NCBI GenBank assembly: GCA_963281155.1
Contig: CAUJLY010000003.1
Span: 620,001 to 684,000 of the forward strand
Length of the DNA: 64,000 nt
Reading direction: 5' to 3'
DNA from: Rhabditophanes sp. KR3021
Taxonomy: Eukaryota > Nematoda > Chromadorea > Rhabditida > Alloionematidae
Numbering within the stretch: position 1 is the stretch's first letter; each line of letters opens with the position of its first letter. The translations under genes were made by a program, and so were the position numbers. The notes under the pieces are model-generated. The model was not told where the DNA came from and did not search any database. It saw only the letters and a list, made by a program, of their open reading frames with translations. Positions 1 through 10,851 of the stretch are shown piece by piece.

Positions 1-3
1 AAC

Positions 4-291
4 CTGAGCATCATCAATTGACCTCGAAACAGCAGAATACTCGTTCTTCTTTGGCAAACGCCCTTTGCAATTAGGTGGGTTGTCAGTTGCGGGATGACTA
101 TCCATGGCATCGGAGCAAGGTGAACTGACGTAACTGTTCCGTGACTTTGTGGCAGCGATACTACTATCTTCCTCAGGATCAGTTGGATGTGCAGTTAAGG
201 GCATGGAAAAGCGAATAGCTTCGCCAATCTTCAGTGCTCTGATTTCTTTCTCAAATTGACGATATTGCTCTTTAGAAAGGACCGGACTCAT
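4..291 (-). CDS. Partial unknown protein, first coding exon
   Basis: An open frame of 96 codons starts at the ATG at 291 and runs to the left edge, where CTCAG followed by GTT could be a splice donor (exon end at 4). The N-terminus (MSPVLSKEQYRQFEKEI) is charged and helical. The rest is rich in Ser, Pro, Asp and Asn and looks disordered. There is no signal peptide or membrane segment. I do not recognise the family. The rest of the gene lies outside the window, and a coincidental frame cannot be excluded, though the codon composition is less AT-biased than the flanking DNA. Confidence 0.5.
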
Positions 292-1115
292 TGTGAATAC
301 CAGTCAAGTAAATGGCAAATAGTTGGAATGAGTCGTTGGAAGTCTAAGGCTCTTTTATGTTTGGGAGATGGGGAAATTTGGAATTGAGTTGTATTCAAAT
401 TTTGGTGGATATGCTAATACTTTTTAGCCTCTTATACAAACAAAAGAAACAATGTGGGAGGAATCCGAGATTGGTGACTTTCAGTTGAAAGCGGAGTTAC
501 AAGAGAATTTGGATGGTGAATGAACTACGATCGTGTCATTTAAATCTAGCGGCGATCGACTTCATTACTACAATCTCAAGGCTAGAAGCACGCTTAATCT
601 TTAGTAACAAATAATATTTATTAATTTTGATGCGATTAATAAAAGTGAATTCTCAGATTCTAATCGTTTGAGAAACCAAATACTTACTAAGCATACTAAT
701 ATAGATACAATTGCTACAAAACCCTGTATAACAAACACCATTAATGATATGTATTTAAAAATTATGTCTGACGAAGTTTGACAGATAAATAATCAAATTA
801 AAAGCAATAATTTTAACTTGCAAAAATGTCGAAATTAAATTTCATCAGGCTAGTAAGTTTATTTATATAACGCTTCTAAATAAATAATTAAACAATATTT
901 TTAAACATTTTTGCCAGCTGCAGATCTAATTATACCACTTTTGTTAGATCTTATTGAGCAGGTATAAAAAGATAAAATTTAAAAAAACATGGAACTTTAA
1001 AAATAATAAGTGTATGTCATATAATGCTTTTTGCTATCTGAATATTTGATTCTCGTAATATATTATGAATAATTTGAATATTCACAAAATGATATAGGAT
1101 ATGTGGTAATTTTTA
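292..1115. other. Intergenic, AT-rich
   Basis: No coding frame, RNA gene or repeat is supported here. The stretch around 340-600 is slightly richer in G+C and may be the 5' flank of the partial gene to the left. The remainder is AT-rich with frequent stops in all frames. Confidence 0.5.
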
Positions 1116-1623
1116 TCAAATCTTTTTTTCTTTATTTTTAAACCTTTTCCTAGAACTTAATAAACGACATGTAACCGGATAATCACCGATTATAGATACT
1201 CCAAATACATGTGAATCAAACAATTCTACAACATCAGTAAATTTTGTAACATAATTAGGATGACGATTATTTATAAAAGTTAAGCAAACTAAATATTCTC
1301 CGACTTGCTTAAATGTTTCCTTCAATTTTATTTCAAATAATTTGATGTTTTTTAGTATTTCATATAATGTATCTCCTCTCAAAATTCAATTTTCTTAATA
1401 TTAAGCATTTCCAACAAACAAATAAGAAATATAACCATCTGTTCATCGAAAGGAGTTTTACGTTCTAAATTAAACAATGGTTTCGATGAGGCGAAATGTT
1501 AGAGTGAAAACTACCAAACAAGAATTGGATATTCGTAGTCTTGTTGTTCGGCACTACAACTAAGTTTTCAACTTTTTGATTCATAACTTCTTCAACAATA
1601 TCCGTTAAACTATTTACATCCAT
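1116..1623 (-). pseudogene. Decayed member of the LRR-like family at 32640-34385
   Basis: Three successive reading frames on the minus strand together resemble residues of the intact protein encoded at 32640-34385. A first frame (MDVNSLTDIVEEVMNQ, then NIQFLFGSF) matches the GIQFGFFSTF region. A second (FDEQMVIFLICLLEMLNIKK) matches NKELVTFFICLLKMSNIER. A third (KLFEIKLKETFKQ, then VVELFDSH) matches KSFEKQLVSKFKR and following residues. The frame changes fall near the TAG upstream of 1470 and in a short T run near 1383. Similarity ends before the LRR part, so both ends are missing. At least two frameshifts plus the truncation make this a relic rather than a sequencing artefact. Confidence 0.7.
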
Positions 1624-1842
1624 TTCCAGATGGGTTAATTTTCACAAAACGATGCAAGATACCTCTCTTACAGGTCTTTTTGTGGGAAAGCCACGACTTT
1701 GGCTAGTTAATTAAACAAATGTTTTAAACCATTTCAAACAAAATATGTTTTAAATTAGATAAGAAACTTTTTATTAAGAATGTAGATCTCTTCAGTAAAC
1801 TCATTTTTACAATTCCAAGCAATAATTCCAAAGCCATTTTAA

Positions 1843-2734
1843 TTAATGATTTTCCTTTTCCTTATCAGAGATCCCAAAAAACTTCATAATTCTTTTTCCA
1901 ACCAAACTTGCTCGAGACGAATTTCGCCTACATAAATCAATGGGTGATTTAGGACGTGGAGAAGATTGATGACATTTAACACACTCAATGTGGGTCTTTT
2001 CAATTCCAGTTTCATACGAATTAGCTGGTTTAGGAGGAATAGTGTCTGAATAAACTCTTGGATAAGCCATTGAATTAGCCCTGCCAATCTTGCCCAATGC
2101 ATACTTATGCGGAGTTCCATTGACTGAATTGGTTGCCTGTGGAACCATCGACATCCTCCTAACCTGTACATTCGAACCAGTAATCTCATGTGGAATATAC
2201 TCAGGAATCGTCGTTATAACTAATGAGTTTTTTCGCTCATCTTGCTTTACAATCATGGAGATGTTGTGATCATCACCATGACTACATCGCCTACTTTTGC
2301 GTTCATTTAATTGTTCCAGTAATTGATTGTGCATATCTATACTGAAACGATGGCAAAACATAATGTTATGTTAACAAAAGATGTTTATCTTATTTTTAAA
2401 TGAAGAGGTTCTTACACAAATATTATGATAAATGTGTTTGGTTGAAGGAAGAGGGTGTCATTTTGATTGACCACCACACATCTCAACAAACATACCTATT
2501 TCTTTTGGAGTAAGGATCTTTAACAATTTCAGCAAATCTTAATTTCTCCCGTTTTTTCCTCTCCTTCTCCTTTTGTTCTGCTTTCTGAAAATGAATCAAA
2601 AAAGGCATAAGTAAAGAGTGAATGAATGGATAAAAAGTTTATTTTGAAACGCGTGTCTCAAAAATTGACATCCTCCCAACAGGGAATAAATGAAAACGTA
2701 CTTGCTTGGTGCGCAAAGCTTGAGCTCCCAACAT
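1843..2734 (-). CDS. Unknown basic, Ser-rich protein, 206 aa, three exons
   Basis: Exons are 2734-2702, 2584-2496 and 2341-1843. Donors are GTACGT and GTATGT, acceptors TTTTCAG and TTTCAG, and the phases agree (0, then 2). The protein begins MLGAQALRTKQ. It has a strongly charged stretch (residues about 12-27, repeated KE/KR) likely to be a helix, then RNSIDMHNQLLEQLNERK, then a Ser/Arg/Pro-rich region with several possible basophilic kinase sites (RRMSM, RRNSSRASL). Its C-terminus is KRIMKFFGISDKEKENH. There is no signal peptide or membrane segment. I do not recognise it. More upstream exons are possible because the first exon is short. Confidence 0.6.
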
Positions 2735-3979
2735 TTTCCTGTTCCTTTCTTGAAGATTAACTTTTATGGTTGGTGTTGGAGAACAATTTAATATTTGTAG
2801 TGGTTTAAAATAAATTTCAATGAAATATGAGATTGTAAGTAAGTCTGTAACTAAAAATATTTATATAATATCAAACAATTTACCAATTAAAAGCGATGTT
2901 TAAAAGACCATTAATCAAAGATCCACTCTATTTTTACACTCAAAAATTAAGTTGCCCTTCACACTTCTAAGTTTATAGGTATTAATTAAAACGAATGGCA
3001 GTGCCTTTTGGATGTGATAAATAATTGGGAATGCAAACAAATGTCAAGCCAAAGTGTTAGTGACACAAGAAATTACTTCAAATATTATTTTGAGTAATCA
3101 TACTTTTGATAAAATGTAAATGTGCCAAATAAATAAATTTAAAAATAGACAAACAGCCAAAGGAAGTTCCGATCGGATATATTTGAGGCAAGCAATTTTA
3201 TGACAAAAAGAGGCAAATGATTGTATTCTCAAGATTGACATGTAACCAAATGGCCGGTAATGTATTCTTTATAATTATATTGTTCTTCAAATACAAACTT
3301 AAATAAAATAAAACAAAAGTGTGTACTTGATTATGAAGGTTTGAAAAAAAGAAGCAAGTGTAAGTGGATGTATCTTAAAGTGATGCCATCTCTTTTTAAA
3401 ACCATTTTTCATCAAAAAGTTTTGCAAAGACACACGCCTTTTGTTAGACCAAAAAACTAAATATAGACAAGCATGAACTAACAAAAGAACTACTTCATTG
3501 ACACATTATCTAAAAAGGGCACAAAATCTCTAAGTAGCAAACGCAAAAAATTAATGAATATTGTTGCAAAAAGGAATAGCTTTTATGCAAGTTTGTATTT
3601 TGTATTATCTCTTGTCGTCATCATCTATTAAATAATCAAGAACAACACACTCAACTCCCATCCAAATCAAAAGTAATAAATTATTTACAAAATGCGAGCA
3701 GGCATTAACAAATTTAATAGTATCCATTTCGTCTTGCCATTTCATTAAACTTAATTTAATTGAAGCAAATAAACACAAAGTGATTATTGCACTTTTTGAT
3801 TTTTTGTTCTTTCTTTTAAGACGGTTTAATTAGATGATTCAACTGAAAAACTATTTTCATCAAATACTCTATTAAATATTAGGTCATATCATGAATGTTT
3901 TTGTTTTGGTTAGTAGAATAGATGTGTATTTTTTAAAATATTCTATTATCTTTACACCATTTAATAATATATTTACTTA
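2735..3979. other. Intergenic
   Basis: This is AT-rich flank between a minus-strand gene and a plus-strand gene, so probably a divergent promoter region. Open frames here are short, begin at non-ATG codons and have no splice or protein support. No repeat or RNA gene is seen. Confidence 0.5.
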
Positions 3980-4981
3980 ATGAAGTCGCCATCCTATCAA
4001 TGTCTAATTTTGTTGATGATAGCTTCCCAACCACGATCTATTTACAGCATGGTGCCAACTAACAATAATACGTTTGCTGCAGATAAAGGTAAATAATAAA
4101 ATGTAATGCATTTCTAAATTATTATACTATCAATAAAATATATAGAATTGAATGAAACTTTGAAGTTTAATGAAATGTCACAAATTAATACGTCAACAAC
4201 ATCTCATTTTCCGAGGATCTTTTGTTTTATCTTGACATGTCCTCAAAATCATAAAACTAAAGCTGTACATGTTGCGGCTACATGGGCCAAGCATTGTGAT
4301 AATCATATCTTTGTCTCAACTCAACACGATCCTACTTTGCCCACTATAGTGGCTAATTTGGCGGAATCAAGGAAATTTTTATGGGGAAAGACCAAATTTG
4401 CCTTATCTTACATCTACCAACATTACTACCACAAGTATGATTACTTTGTCAAGATGGATGATGATTCTTTTTTGATAGTCGAGTCATTAAAGCATTTTTT
4501 AAAGAATAAAAATGTGTATGATCCTGTTTGGTATGGTTTTCAGATGAAAACATTTGCAGAACCTTTGAATACGAAATACATGAGTGGTGGAGCTGGTTAT
4601 GTTATTTCCAAAAGAGCATTAAAGGTAATTGCGAAGTATGGTCTGAATGACAGTACAAAATGTAGGTCGGGAAATGAAGGAAATGAGGATGTGGAAATTG
4701 GGGTTTGTTTTGCAAAAGTTGGAGTCAAAAGAGGTGACTCCCGAGATGAGAGTCAAAAGGAATTGTTTTTTCCGCAGTCACCGGACATATTTGTGCCGCC
4801 AATTATGTCAAAAGAATTCAAAGTATACAAGGAAAGGTCTGTTTTTGGGTTAGAAGAACCGGGAACCAAAACAATGCCATTAAAACCCATATCATTCCAT
4901 TACATCAAACCCCGAATGATGTACGTACTTCATTATCTCATTTATGACATTCAAGTTCCCAAATCAAAAAGAAACACTTAA
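3980..4981 (+). CDS. Core-1 beta-1,3-galactosyltransferase-like protein (GT31, C1GALT family)
   Basis: Exons are 3980-4088 and 4146-4981, giving 314 aa, with a 57-base intron GTAAAT...ATATAG. The family transfers galactose from UDP-Gal to O-linked GalNAc in the Golgi. Visible hallmarks are LTCPQNHKTKAVHVAATWA (start of the catalytic domain, about 65), the metal-binding DxD-type motif KMDDDSF (about 140), GGAGYVISK (about 183), EDVEIG (about 217) and RGDSRDESQKELFFP, which matches the GDSRD...KETFHP block of C1GALT rather than other GT31 enzymes. The N-terminus (MKSPSYQCLILLMIASQPRS) is a weak hydrophobic stretch, more like a signal peptide than a type II anchor. Substrate is inferred from the family only. 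Confidence 0.85.
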
Positions 4982-5231
4982 TAAAAATGGTCACTACTCT
5001 TAATCACTTGCTAGAAAATAATTAAAACAAATAAATAGGTGCACACATATATATCAACGTAATAATAATTTGACGATAATCTACACATACATACACTTTT
5101 TCCTTTATATTTGAATTTTATTAATATTTACAACCAAACCACAGACTGACTTGTTTTTCAAATAACTTCTCACTAAAATATTATATACATATAATATTAT
5201 CAGATGATTTTGAAGAAACAAAAAATAAATG

Positions 5232-5519
5232 TCACTTTGTTGGCACTATCCATTTGTCACAACCAATACTTGTTATTATTCCTTGAACATTCAATGCCTT
5301 TGTGTCATCTATGGTGGTATACCTGCAAATTGTCATGAGACAGTTTTAAAAAGTTTAATTTAATAACAAAATTGCCTTAAACAACTTCCTAAAATTCCAA
5401 ACATCACCAATCAAGAAAGTTTGTTTATGTGGACCGTTTTTGTGATTACTTTTTAAAAGCTGACAAGCATGATACATTTCCTTGTTTGTTTGAAAGCAAT
5501 TCTTAACCCACCACAACAT
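5232..5519 (-). CDS. Possible small two-exon gene, 75 aa, unknown
   Basis: Exon 1 (5519-5383) is open from an ATG (MLWWVKNCFQTNKEMYHACQ). Exon 2 (5322-5232) follows a good TTTGCAG acceptor and encodes YTTIDDTKALNVQGIITSIG to a TGA. A phase-2 join through a 60-base intron gives one frame, but the donor (GTTTAA) is weak. A TATAAATT sits at 5561-5568, about 42 bases before the ATG. Both pieces have amino-acid composition typical of protein. No family is recognised and there is no signal peptide. The two pieces could also belong to separate or decayed genes. Confidence 0.35.
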
Positions 5520-5830
5520 TTAAACTACTGAAGATGATTTGTTACAAAAACAACAAATGAAATTTATAAATATATATGAGAAGCCTTTGTCCTCATTTTT
5601 TATTAAATTGTTTGGGACAATCTTAAAATAACTTCTACAACAAATGCGTTAACTGAATCACCAACCAACAAACAAATCTTCCAATATTTATTCAGTCATG
5701 GTCTTAGAAGAGATGGGTGTTAATTACCTCCAATACCTTCAGCAAATATTTACTGAATAAACCAATTATCTATAATTAACTGTGTCATTTACTATGTACT
5801 GTTTATTTATGTATAACAAAAATTACAAAA
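5520..5830. other. Intergenic
   Basis: Apart from the TATAAATT (minus strand, 5561-5568) proposed for the small gene to the left, nothing is seen. The right part is the 3' flank of the next minus-strand gene. Confidence 0.4.
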
Positions 5831-7330
5831 TCAAAAGAATCTAGGAGCTGGAATGAAACTACGTTTTTGGATTGAATTGATTGGCTGTTTGGGTGGTACG
5901 CCGCCAGGGTACACTGGTTCACCTTGGATGGAATCGAAAAAAGCCTTGTTTAAGGCTTGAGTGTCGAGGATTCTTTGAGGGTCAGTATATTTGTCGCCCC
6001 TATAGTCGGGCAGATAACCAGGATTAACGTCTTGGGAATTTTGATTGTCGTTGAAAGTTTGCCGGGTCGTTGGAGGGTAAGAAGGTGTTGAGCCTATTTG
6101 GTTGTTTTCTTGTTGTCGACATTTGACCATTGTTCCCATTGGTCATTGTGGATGTTTGAAGATTGTTGGTTCTGGTATTCAAGTTGTTGTTAGTAGTCAT
6201 TGTGGTACCTGCATTGGTGTTTCGATTTATGGGTGTAGTTGTTTGTTGGACATTATTTACATTGTTGTTTCTAGTTGTTGTTGAAAGGGGACGAGGTGTT
6301 TCGAAGGTGTTTGGCAAAAAGTTGCTGCTGGACTCGTCTCTGAACACTTGTTGTCTTTGAGTCGTTAACTGCATATTGGAAGATGGACTGTTGAAATTTG
6401 ATTGAGGTTGATTGTAACTTGACTGCCCGTTATTTGATTGCATCTTATTTGACTGCACATTATTTGGTTGAGGTTGATTGTAATTTAATTGAGGTTGGTT
6501 ATTGGAATTTGGATTAAATTGAGTATTCACATTGTCACCGTTATTATTTCCATTATTAATGCCATTATTATCAGTTTTAGGTGGCACTCCGCCAGGGTAA
6601 ACGGGCTCTCCTCCAATGCTATCAAAGAAAGGTTTATTCAAGGCCTGTGTGTCGGCAATTCTTTGTGGATTGGTATATTTGTCGCCCTACAAAATAGCAA
6701 ATTAGTAACTACATGTTTGATATTATATTGAATTCATAAGTTGATGCTTTTAAACAAGCCGTTTTTAAACTTGGCTAAATGTTTTAAGGTGAATTGCAAA
6801 AAAATGAAGTCTATTTTAAAATGTTAATGGCATTTGATTAATTCCTAATTACATTACTTTCAAGTCACAATATTAACGAGTTATCAGAGATTCCATTAAC
6901 TGAATCTGTGTCTTTTTAAAATGATTATTTTGTAAAAATGCTTAGGATGTGATAAAGAATTTGGGTATCATTTTACAAATCATTTAAAAGTCAGGCATGA
7001 AAACAATTGGAGAAATTCACCAATTGCCTAATTTTGTGTGTGTCCCAAATAATAGATTTTTTAAATTTACTCTATAATCAGGCAAGTAACCAGGTACGAC
7101 ACTATTATCCCATCCAGTAGAATCAACTTGTCTTCTGGCTCTGGAATTGCCATTTAATGTTTGAGTATCGGAGATTCGTTCTTTATTCGTATATTGGTCT
7201 CCAACATAACTTGGAAGATGTCCTGGCTGGTCTTCATTTTGAGCGGCAATTGAAAGAATTAACAAAGAGGTGAACAATAACCTAACAAATTACAAATTAC
7301 TACCAATTATTATTAAACTTACCCAAACAT
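5831..7330 (-). CDS. Secreted Gln/Asn-rich protein with three PGYLPDYRGDKYT repeats, one frameshift
   Basis: Exons are 7330-7323, 7281-7071 and 6686-5831. The first codes only for MFG, and the second completes a signal peptide (MFGLLFTSLLILSIAAQ). Three copies of a roughly 30-residue motif follow: PGHLPSYVGDQYTNKERISD, PGYLPDYRGDKYTNPQRIAD and PGYLPDYRGDKYTDPQRILD. The last two continue DTQALNK.FFDSI.GEPVYPGGVPPK. Between copies 2 and 3 lies about 150 residues rich in Asn, Gln, Thr and Ser. A dibasic ARR site follows copy 1. The reading frame changes once near the A4 run at 6105-6108 (minus-strand sense); with one base removed the protein would be about 357 aa. The family is unknown to me. 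The repeats and secretion suggest an extracellular structural or adhesive protein, and RGD occurs twice. Confidence 0.65.
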
Positions 7331-7381
7331 TTGCTAAAGAAGTAAGTAGTGAAAGCTTGATTTTCCTTCAATCAACCACTT

Positions 7382-7389
7382 CTTTTATA
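7382..7389 (-). promoter_or_regulatory. TATA box of the secreted repeat gene
   Basis: TATAAAAG on the minus strand, about 52 bases before the ATG at 7330. Position and sequence fit a core promoter with a short leader. Confidence 0.5.
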
Positions 7390-8357
7390 GGTCTCAGAAG
7401 GCGTGTACTTCCTTTAGGATTAGTTGAAGAAAGTTAATCTTTTCAAATTCACAAAAGTTCACATGTTTTTGCGAGTTTGTTCGCGTCGTAATAATAGACT
7501 GTGTATTTACAATCATTTTTTGGATCAAATAACAACTTATAAATAAATCAAATAAAGTCTTTTTGTTCCTTTACCAATCTCTTTAGTAAAAGGAAGGATA
7601 TAGGATTCTATATTTATCTATATTTGCATACTTAATATTTTAATCAAATTGTGCTTTAATTGCTTGATTTAGCAAAAAATGGTTGTGTTTACTTTTTAGT
7701 TCAAATGCATCATCACTACCAGGAACAGGAGTCAACAAATACTAAATTTGTTGAAGAAGTTACTTTAACAGACACTTCTTTTACCCGTACATAACTTTTG
7801 CATCATCCTACAAAAAGTGATCTATCCAAATAACCAAAAAAAATACTTACGCTACCTTCCATTCAAAAATAGGAGCTTAAAAGAAAAGAGCAAATATTTT
7901 TGAGTAACTTCTTAAGATACCTCAAATCAAAGATGACTAAAGGTTGCGGACCTCTAAACAATAATTTAATTATTGCGTGGTACTTTGCAGGAAGGAATTT
8001 TGTTTGTTTCAATAAAACATTTGTAAACTTGTTCAATTTTTAAAGATCTATATGATAATTGTAATCACTTTTTGATCAGACAACTGCTGAGAATTTGTAC
8101 TAAACAATCATTTTTACCACCACCCCAACATTTATCGGCCGGCTGTTTTGTGTTACATACTAAACGAAAGAGAGAGAGACAAGAGACACCATCAATGTTC
8201 AAAGCAATGAATACATTTGTATAAATAATACTTATATTGTGTGCCAATCAATTGTTTTGCTTTCACTCACTATCTTGAGCTAAATATACTAGTCGCCACT
8301 ATTTGACTTGTTTTTGATATATATTGAGGAAATTGATTAGATTTATATTTTAAGATC
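7390..8357. other. Divergent intergenic region
   Basis: This lies between the minus-strand secreted gene and plus-strand parvin. A 29-codon ATG frame at 7706 (MHHHYQEQESTNTKFVEEVT) has protein-like composition and could be an upstream exon or chance. Nothing else is supported. Confidence 0.35.
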
Positions 8358-9606
8358 ATGTCTTATTTGATTTCTAATAGTAGACAACAAACTCCTTCTA
8401 GAGATAAGACTACGCCTGTCAGAGAACAGAAGGTTGGTTTGGAGTTGTATAATATTTGAAGGCCTATTTTTTTAGCATGAATCTCAAAGTGCCAGTAATA
8501 GTGGTACTTTGTTGTCCAAGTTCGGCACCTTCGGTCGTAAGAAGAAGCCTGTTGCTCAAGAACAAGCAGAAGACGGTCAACACAATAGGTCTCATACTCA
8601 ACAAAGAGGACCTGGCGGAGAGAGAGATGATGATGCAGACTCCCTAATCCTTGAAAAGGAAGGCAAAGAAGCCCTTGATTCGCCTGCATTTCTTCTTCAG
8701 CGAGAATACGACATGGACGAGGGAGAACAAAGACGCTTCATGACTCTTGATTCCAAAGAAGATCCTCGTGTCAAAGAAATTTTTGAGTTAATCAAGCATT
8801 GGCTTAATCAAGAATTAGCCGAAGAAAGAATAGTTGTGAAAAGTTTGACTGAAGACATGTACGATGGCCAGATCTTTCAAAAATTAATCGAAAAGCTAGC
8901 TAACATAAAAATTGAAGTTCCTGAGGTTTGTCAGTCTGAAATCGGACAAAAACAAAAGATGCAGATAATTGTCAATGAAATTAATAGTCAACTCGGAGGA
9001 AGTGTCAAAGAGATTTGCTGGACATCTGAGCAAATTCATCAGAAGGATTTACTTGCTATCGTTCAACTTCTAATCCAGATGGCCTTATTCTACAGAGCCC
9101 CCATCAGATTCCCAGAAGATGTCAACGCCCAAGTTTTGATTGCCGCTAAGAAAGATGGCCGTATCATGACTGGGTACCAAACAGAACAATTAACAACCGT
9201 CCAAAAAGAACTCGCCCCAAAAGGAGAACGAGATGCCTTTGATACTTTGTTTGATTATGGACCAGACAAATTAGCTCACGTCAAAAGTTCATTGGTTGCC
9301 TTTTGCAACAGACATCTAAACAAAATCAACTTAGAAGTCACCGACCTAGATTACCAATTCCAAGATGGAGTGTTTCTTATTTTGATGATGGGTTTGTTGG
9401 AAGGTTATTTTGTTCCACTCCATTCTTTCCACCTCCAAGTTTCCAAACAGGAACAAAAGATGAAAAATGTTGAGTTTGCCTTTTTCCTAATGCTAGAAGC
9501 CGGCATGCCTAAGCCAAAATCCCGTGTAGCAGACATCGTCAATGGTGACGTCAAATCTACACTCAGAGTTCTTCATTCCTTGTTTACCAAATACAAGCAT
9601 GTCTAA
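8358..9606 (+). CDS. pat-6: Parvin/actopaxin
   Basis: Exons are 8358-8432 and 8476-9606 (401 aa), joined through a 43-base intron GTTGGT...TTTTAG. Parvins bind integrin-linked kinase and paxillin at integrin attachments; PAT-6 is the nematode member needed for muscle dense bodies. After a basic N-terminus (KFGTFGRKKK) and an acidic linker come two calponin-homology domains. CH1 starts near 130 (IKHWLNQELAEERIVVKSL, YDGQIFQKLIEKL, SEIGQKQKMQ). CH2 runs from about 296 to the end (VKSSLVAFCNRHLNKINLEV, FQDGVFLILMMGLLEGYF, HSLFTKYKHV). Length matches the family (about 370-400). The ATG at 8358 is the first in frame and yields a plausible first exon. Confidence 0.93.
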
Positions 9607-9843
9607 AGGCCCTTCTATAAACCATCTAAATGTGTTCTTTAATAATAATAACAATTTATAAATATAAAGTATCCTGCCGCCTTATTATAAATGTAACTTT
9701 CATAAAATGTACACCTTTTACTACGATGACATTGTTATCTATATTCACATTTTTTATAGTAATAAATTTATATGTAAGCCTAATTAGTTGTTGGAAAGTA
9801 TGTTTGTTCGGAGCTTATTGAAAATATCTAATTAGGGGGATGA

Positions 9844-9850
9844 TATAAAA
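9844..9850 (+). promoter_or_regulatory. TATA box of the FAR-like gene
   Basis: TATAAAA, 43 bases before the ATG at 9887, in the same place relative to the start as in the other small secreted genes of this window. Confidence 0.5.
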
Positions 9851-9886
9851 TGTTATACTTCCGATAACAGATATTTATTTGACAAA

Positions 9887-10580
9887 ATGAAATATTTGTG
9901 TTTTATAGTTTTGTTATTTATTTTGAGGATGGAGGAGAGTAATGGTTGGAATTTAACTGGTGTTAGTAGTTCTAAATTGTTCCCTGATCCAGTCGTTAAG
10001 TTTTTTGGAAATGTAAGTTGAGGAATGAATAAATGTTTGAGAATTATTTTTGAAGATTACAACAAAAGACAAGGATATACTCCAGAAGATGTCCCCAACA
10101 ACATTAAATGCCTTTCAAAATCCAACAACAGCAAATAATTCTGCCCTGTTGTTGGATCTACGTCAACAATCTCCTGAGCTGTTCGACACATTATATCAAT
10201 TAAACTCGAATATAGACACCAAATTACAAAAACTTTCCCCAGCTGTCAAAAGCCTCCTGGATTCTCTACCCTCAAAAATAGATTCCATCAAAGAATTCAT
10301 CGTTGTCAACAACAACGGTTCAGACGCTCAATTCATTCGCTCCCAGGCATACCAAATCCTCAAAAGCTACCTTGACTTGACTGATGCGGACAGAAAAACC
10401 ATCTCAGACTCTTTTCCCTTCCTCGTGAATGTTGTCAACAACAAAGAACTTTTGGAAGCAGCCACAAAAGTCAAAAGTACATCAGGGACAGCTGATTTCA
10501 AAAATTTAAAGACTACTTTTTTGAAGTTATTAGTTGAGGGGAAATTGTATGCTCCCAACAATGTAACTAACACTTCTTGA
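9887..10580 (+). CDS. Secreted fatty-acid and retinol-binding (FAR) family protein
   Basis: Exons are 9887-10012 and 10056-10580 (216 aa), with a 43-base intron in phase 0. The family is nematode-restricted: alpha-helical lipid carriers that bind fatty acids and retinol and are usually secreted. The N-terminus is a signal peptide (MKYLCFIVLLFILRMEESNG). The mature part is all-helical with family-type segments LLLDLRQQSPELFDTLYQ, KLQKLSPAVKSLLDSLPSKI, AYQILKSYLDLTDADRKTI and FPFLVNVVNNKEL. The FP.L..V..N pattern after DxDR is typical. It is slightly longer than the usual 180-190 residues and divergent, so the call rests on pattern and fold rather than high identity. Confidence 0.75.
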
Positions 10581-10851
10581 TGTTGTTAATAATATGTTGA
10601 CGGCTGTGGTTTTTTCCTATTTTTATGAGAAGCTTTTGAGTTAGTTTGCAAATAAAGTAATTTTTTAAGTTGTTTTTGTCAATACTTTATTATTGCTGTG
10701 ATATTTATTGAGGTAGCTTTTGCTCACCCATTTACCTGCCAACTCCCGTCACGAATGTCTCCCCAACGATTCCCCAATTAAGTGGCAAATGGAATGGCGC
10801 AAGAGCTCACCCCATTCATTACACTTAATTTGTAGCTATTGAACGTTAAGA

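Noticed and set aside
3299..3484. 61-codon minus-strand frame with a hydrophobic start
   Set aside because: Starts at a non-ATG codon, with no promoter or similarity.
5177..5200. AT-only palindrome ATATTATATACATATAATAT
   Set aside because: Expected by chance at this base composition; no further structure.
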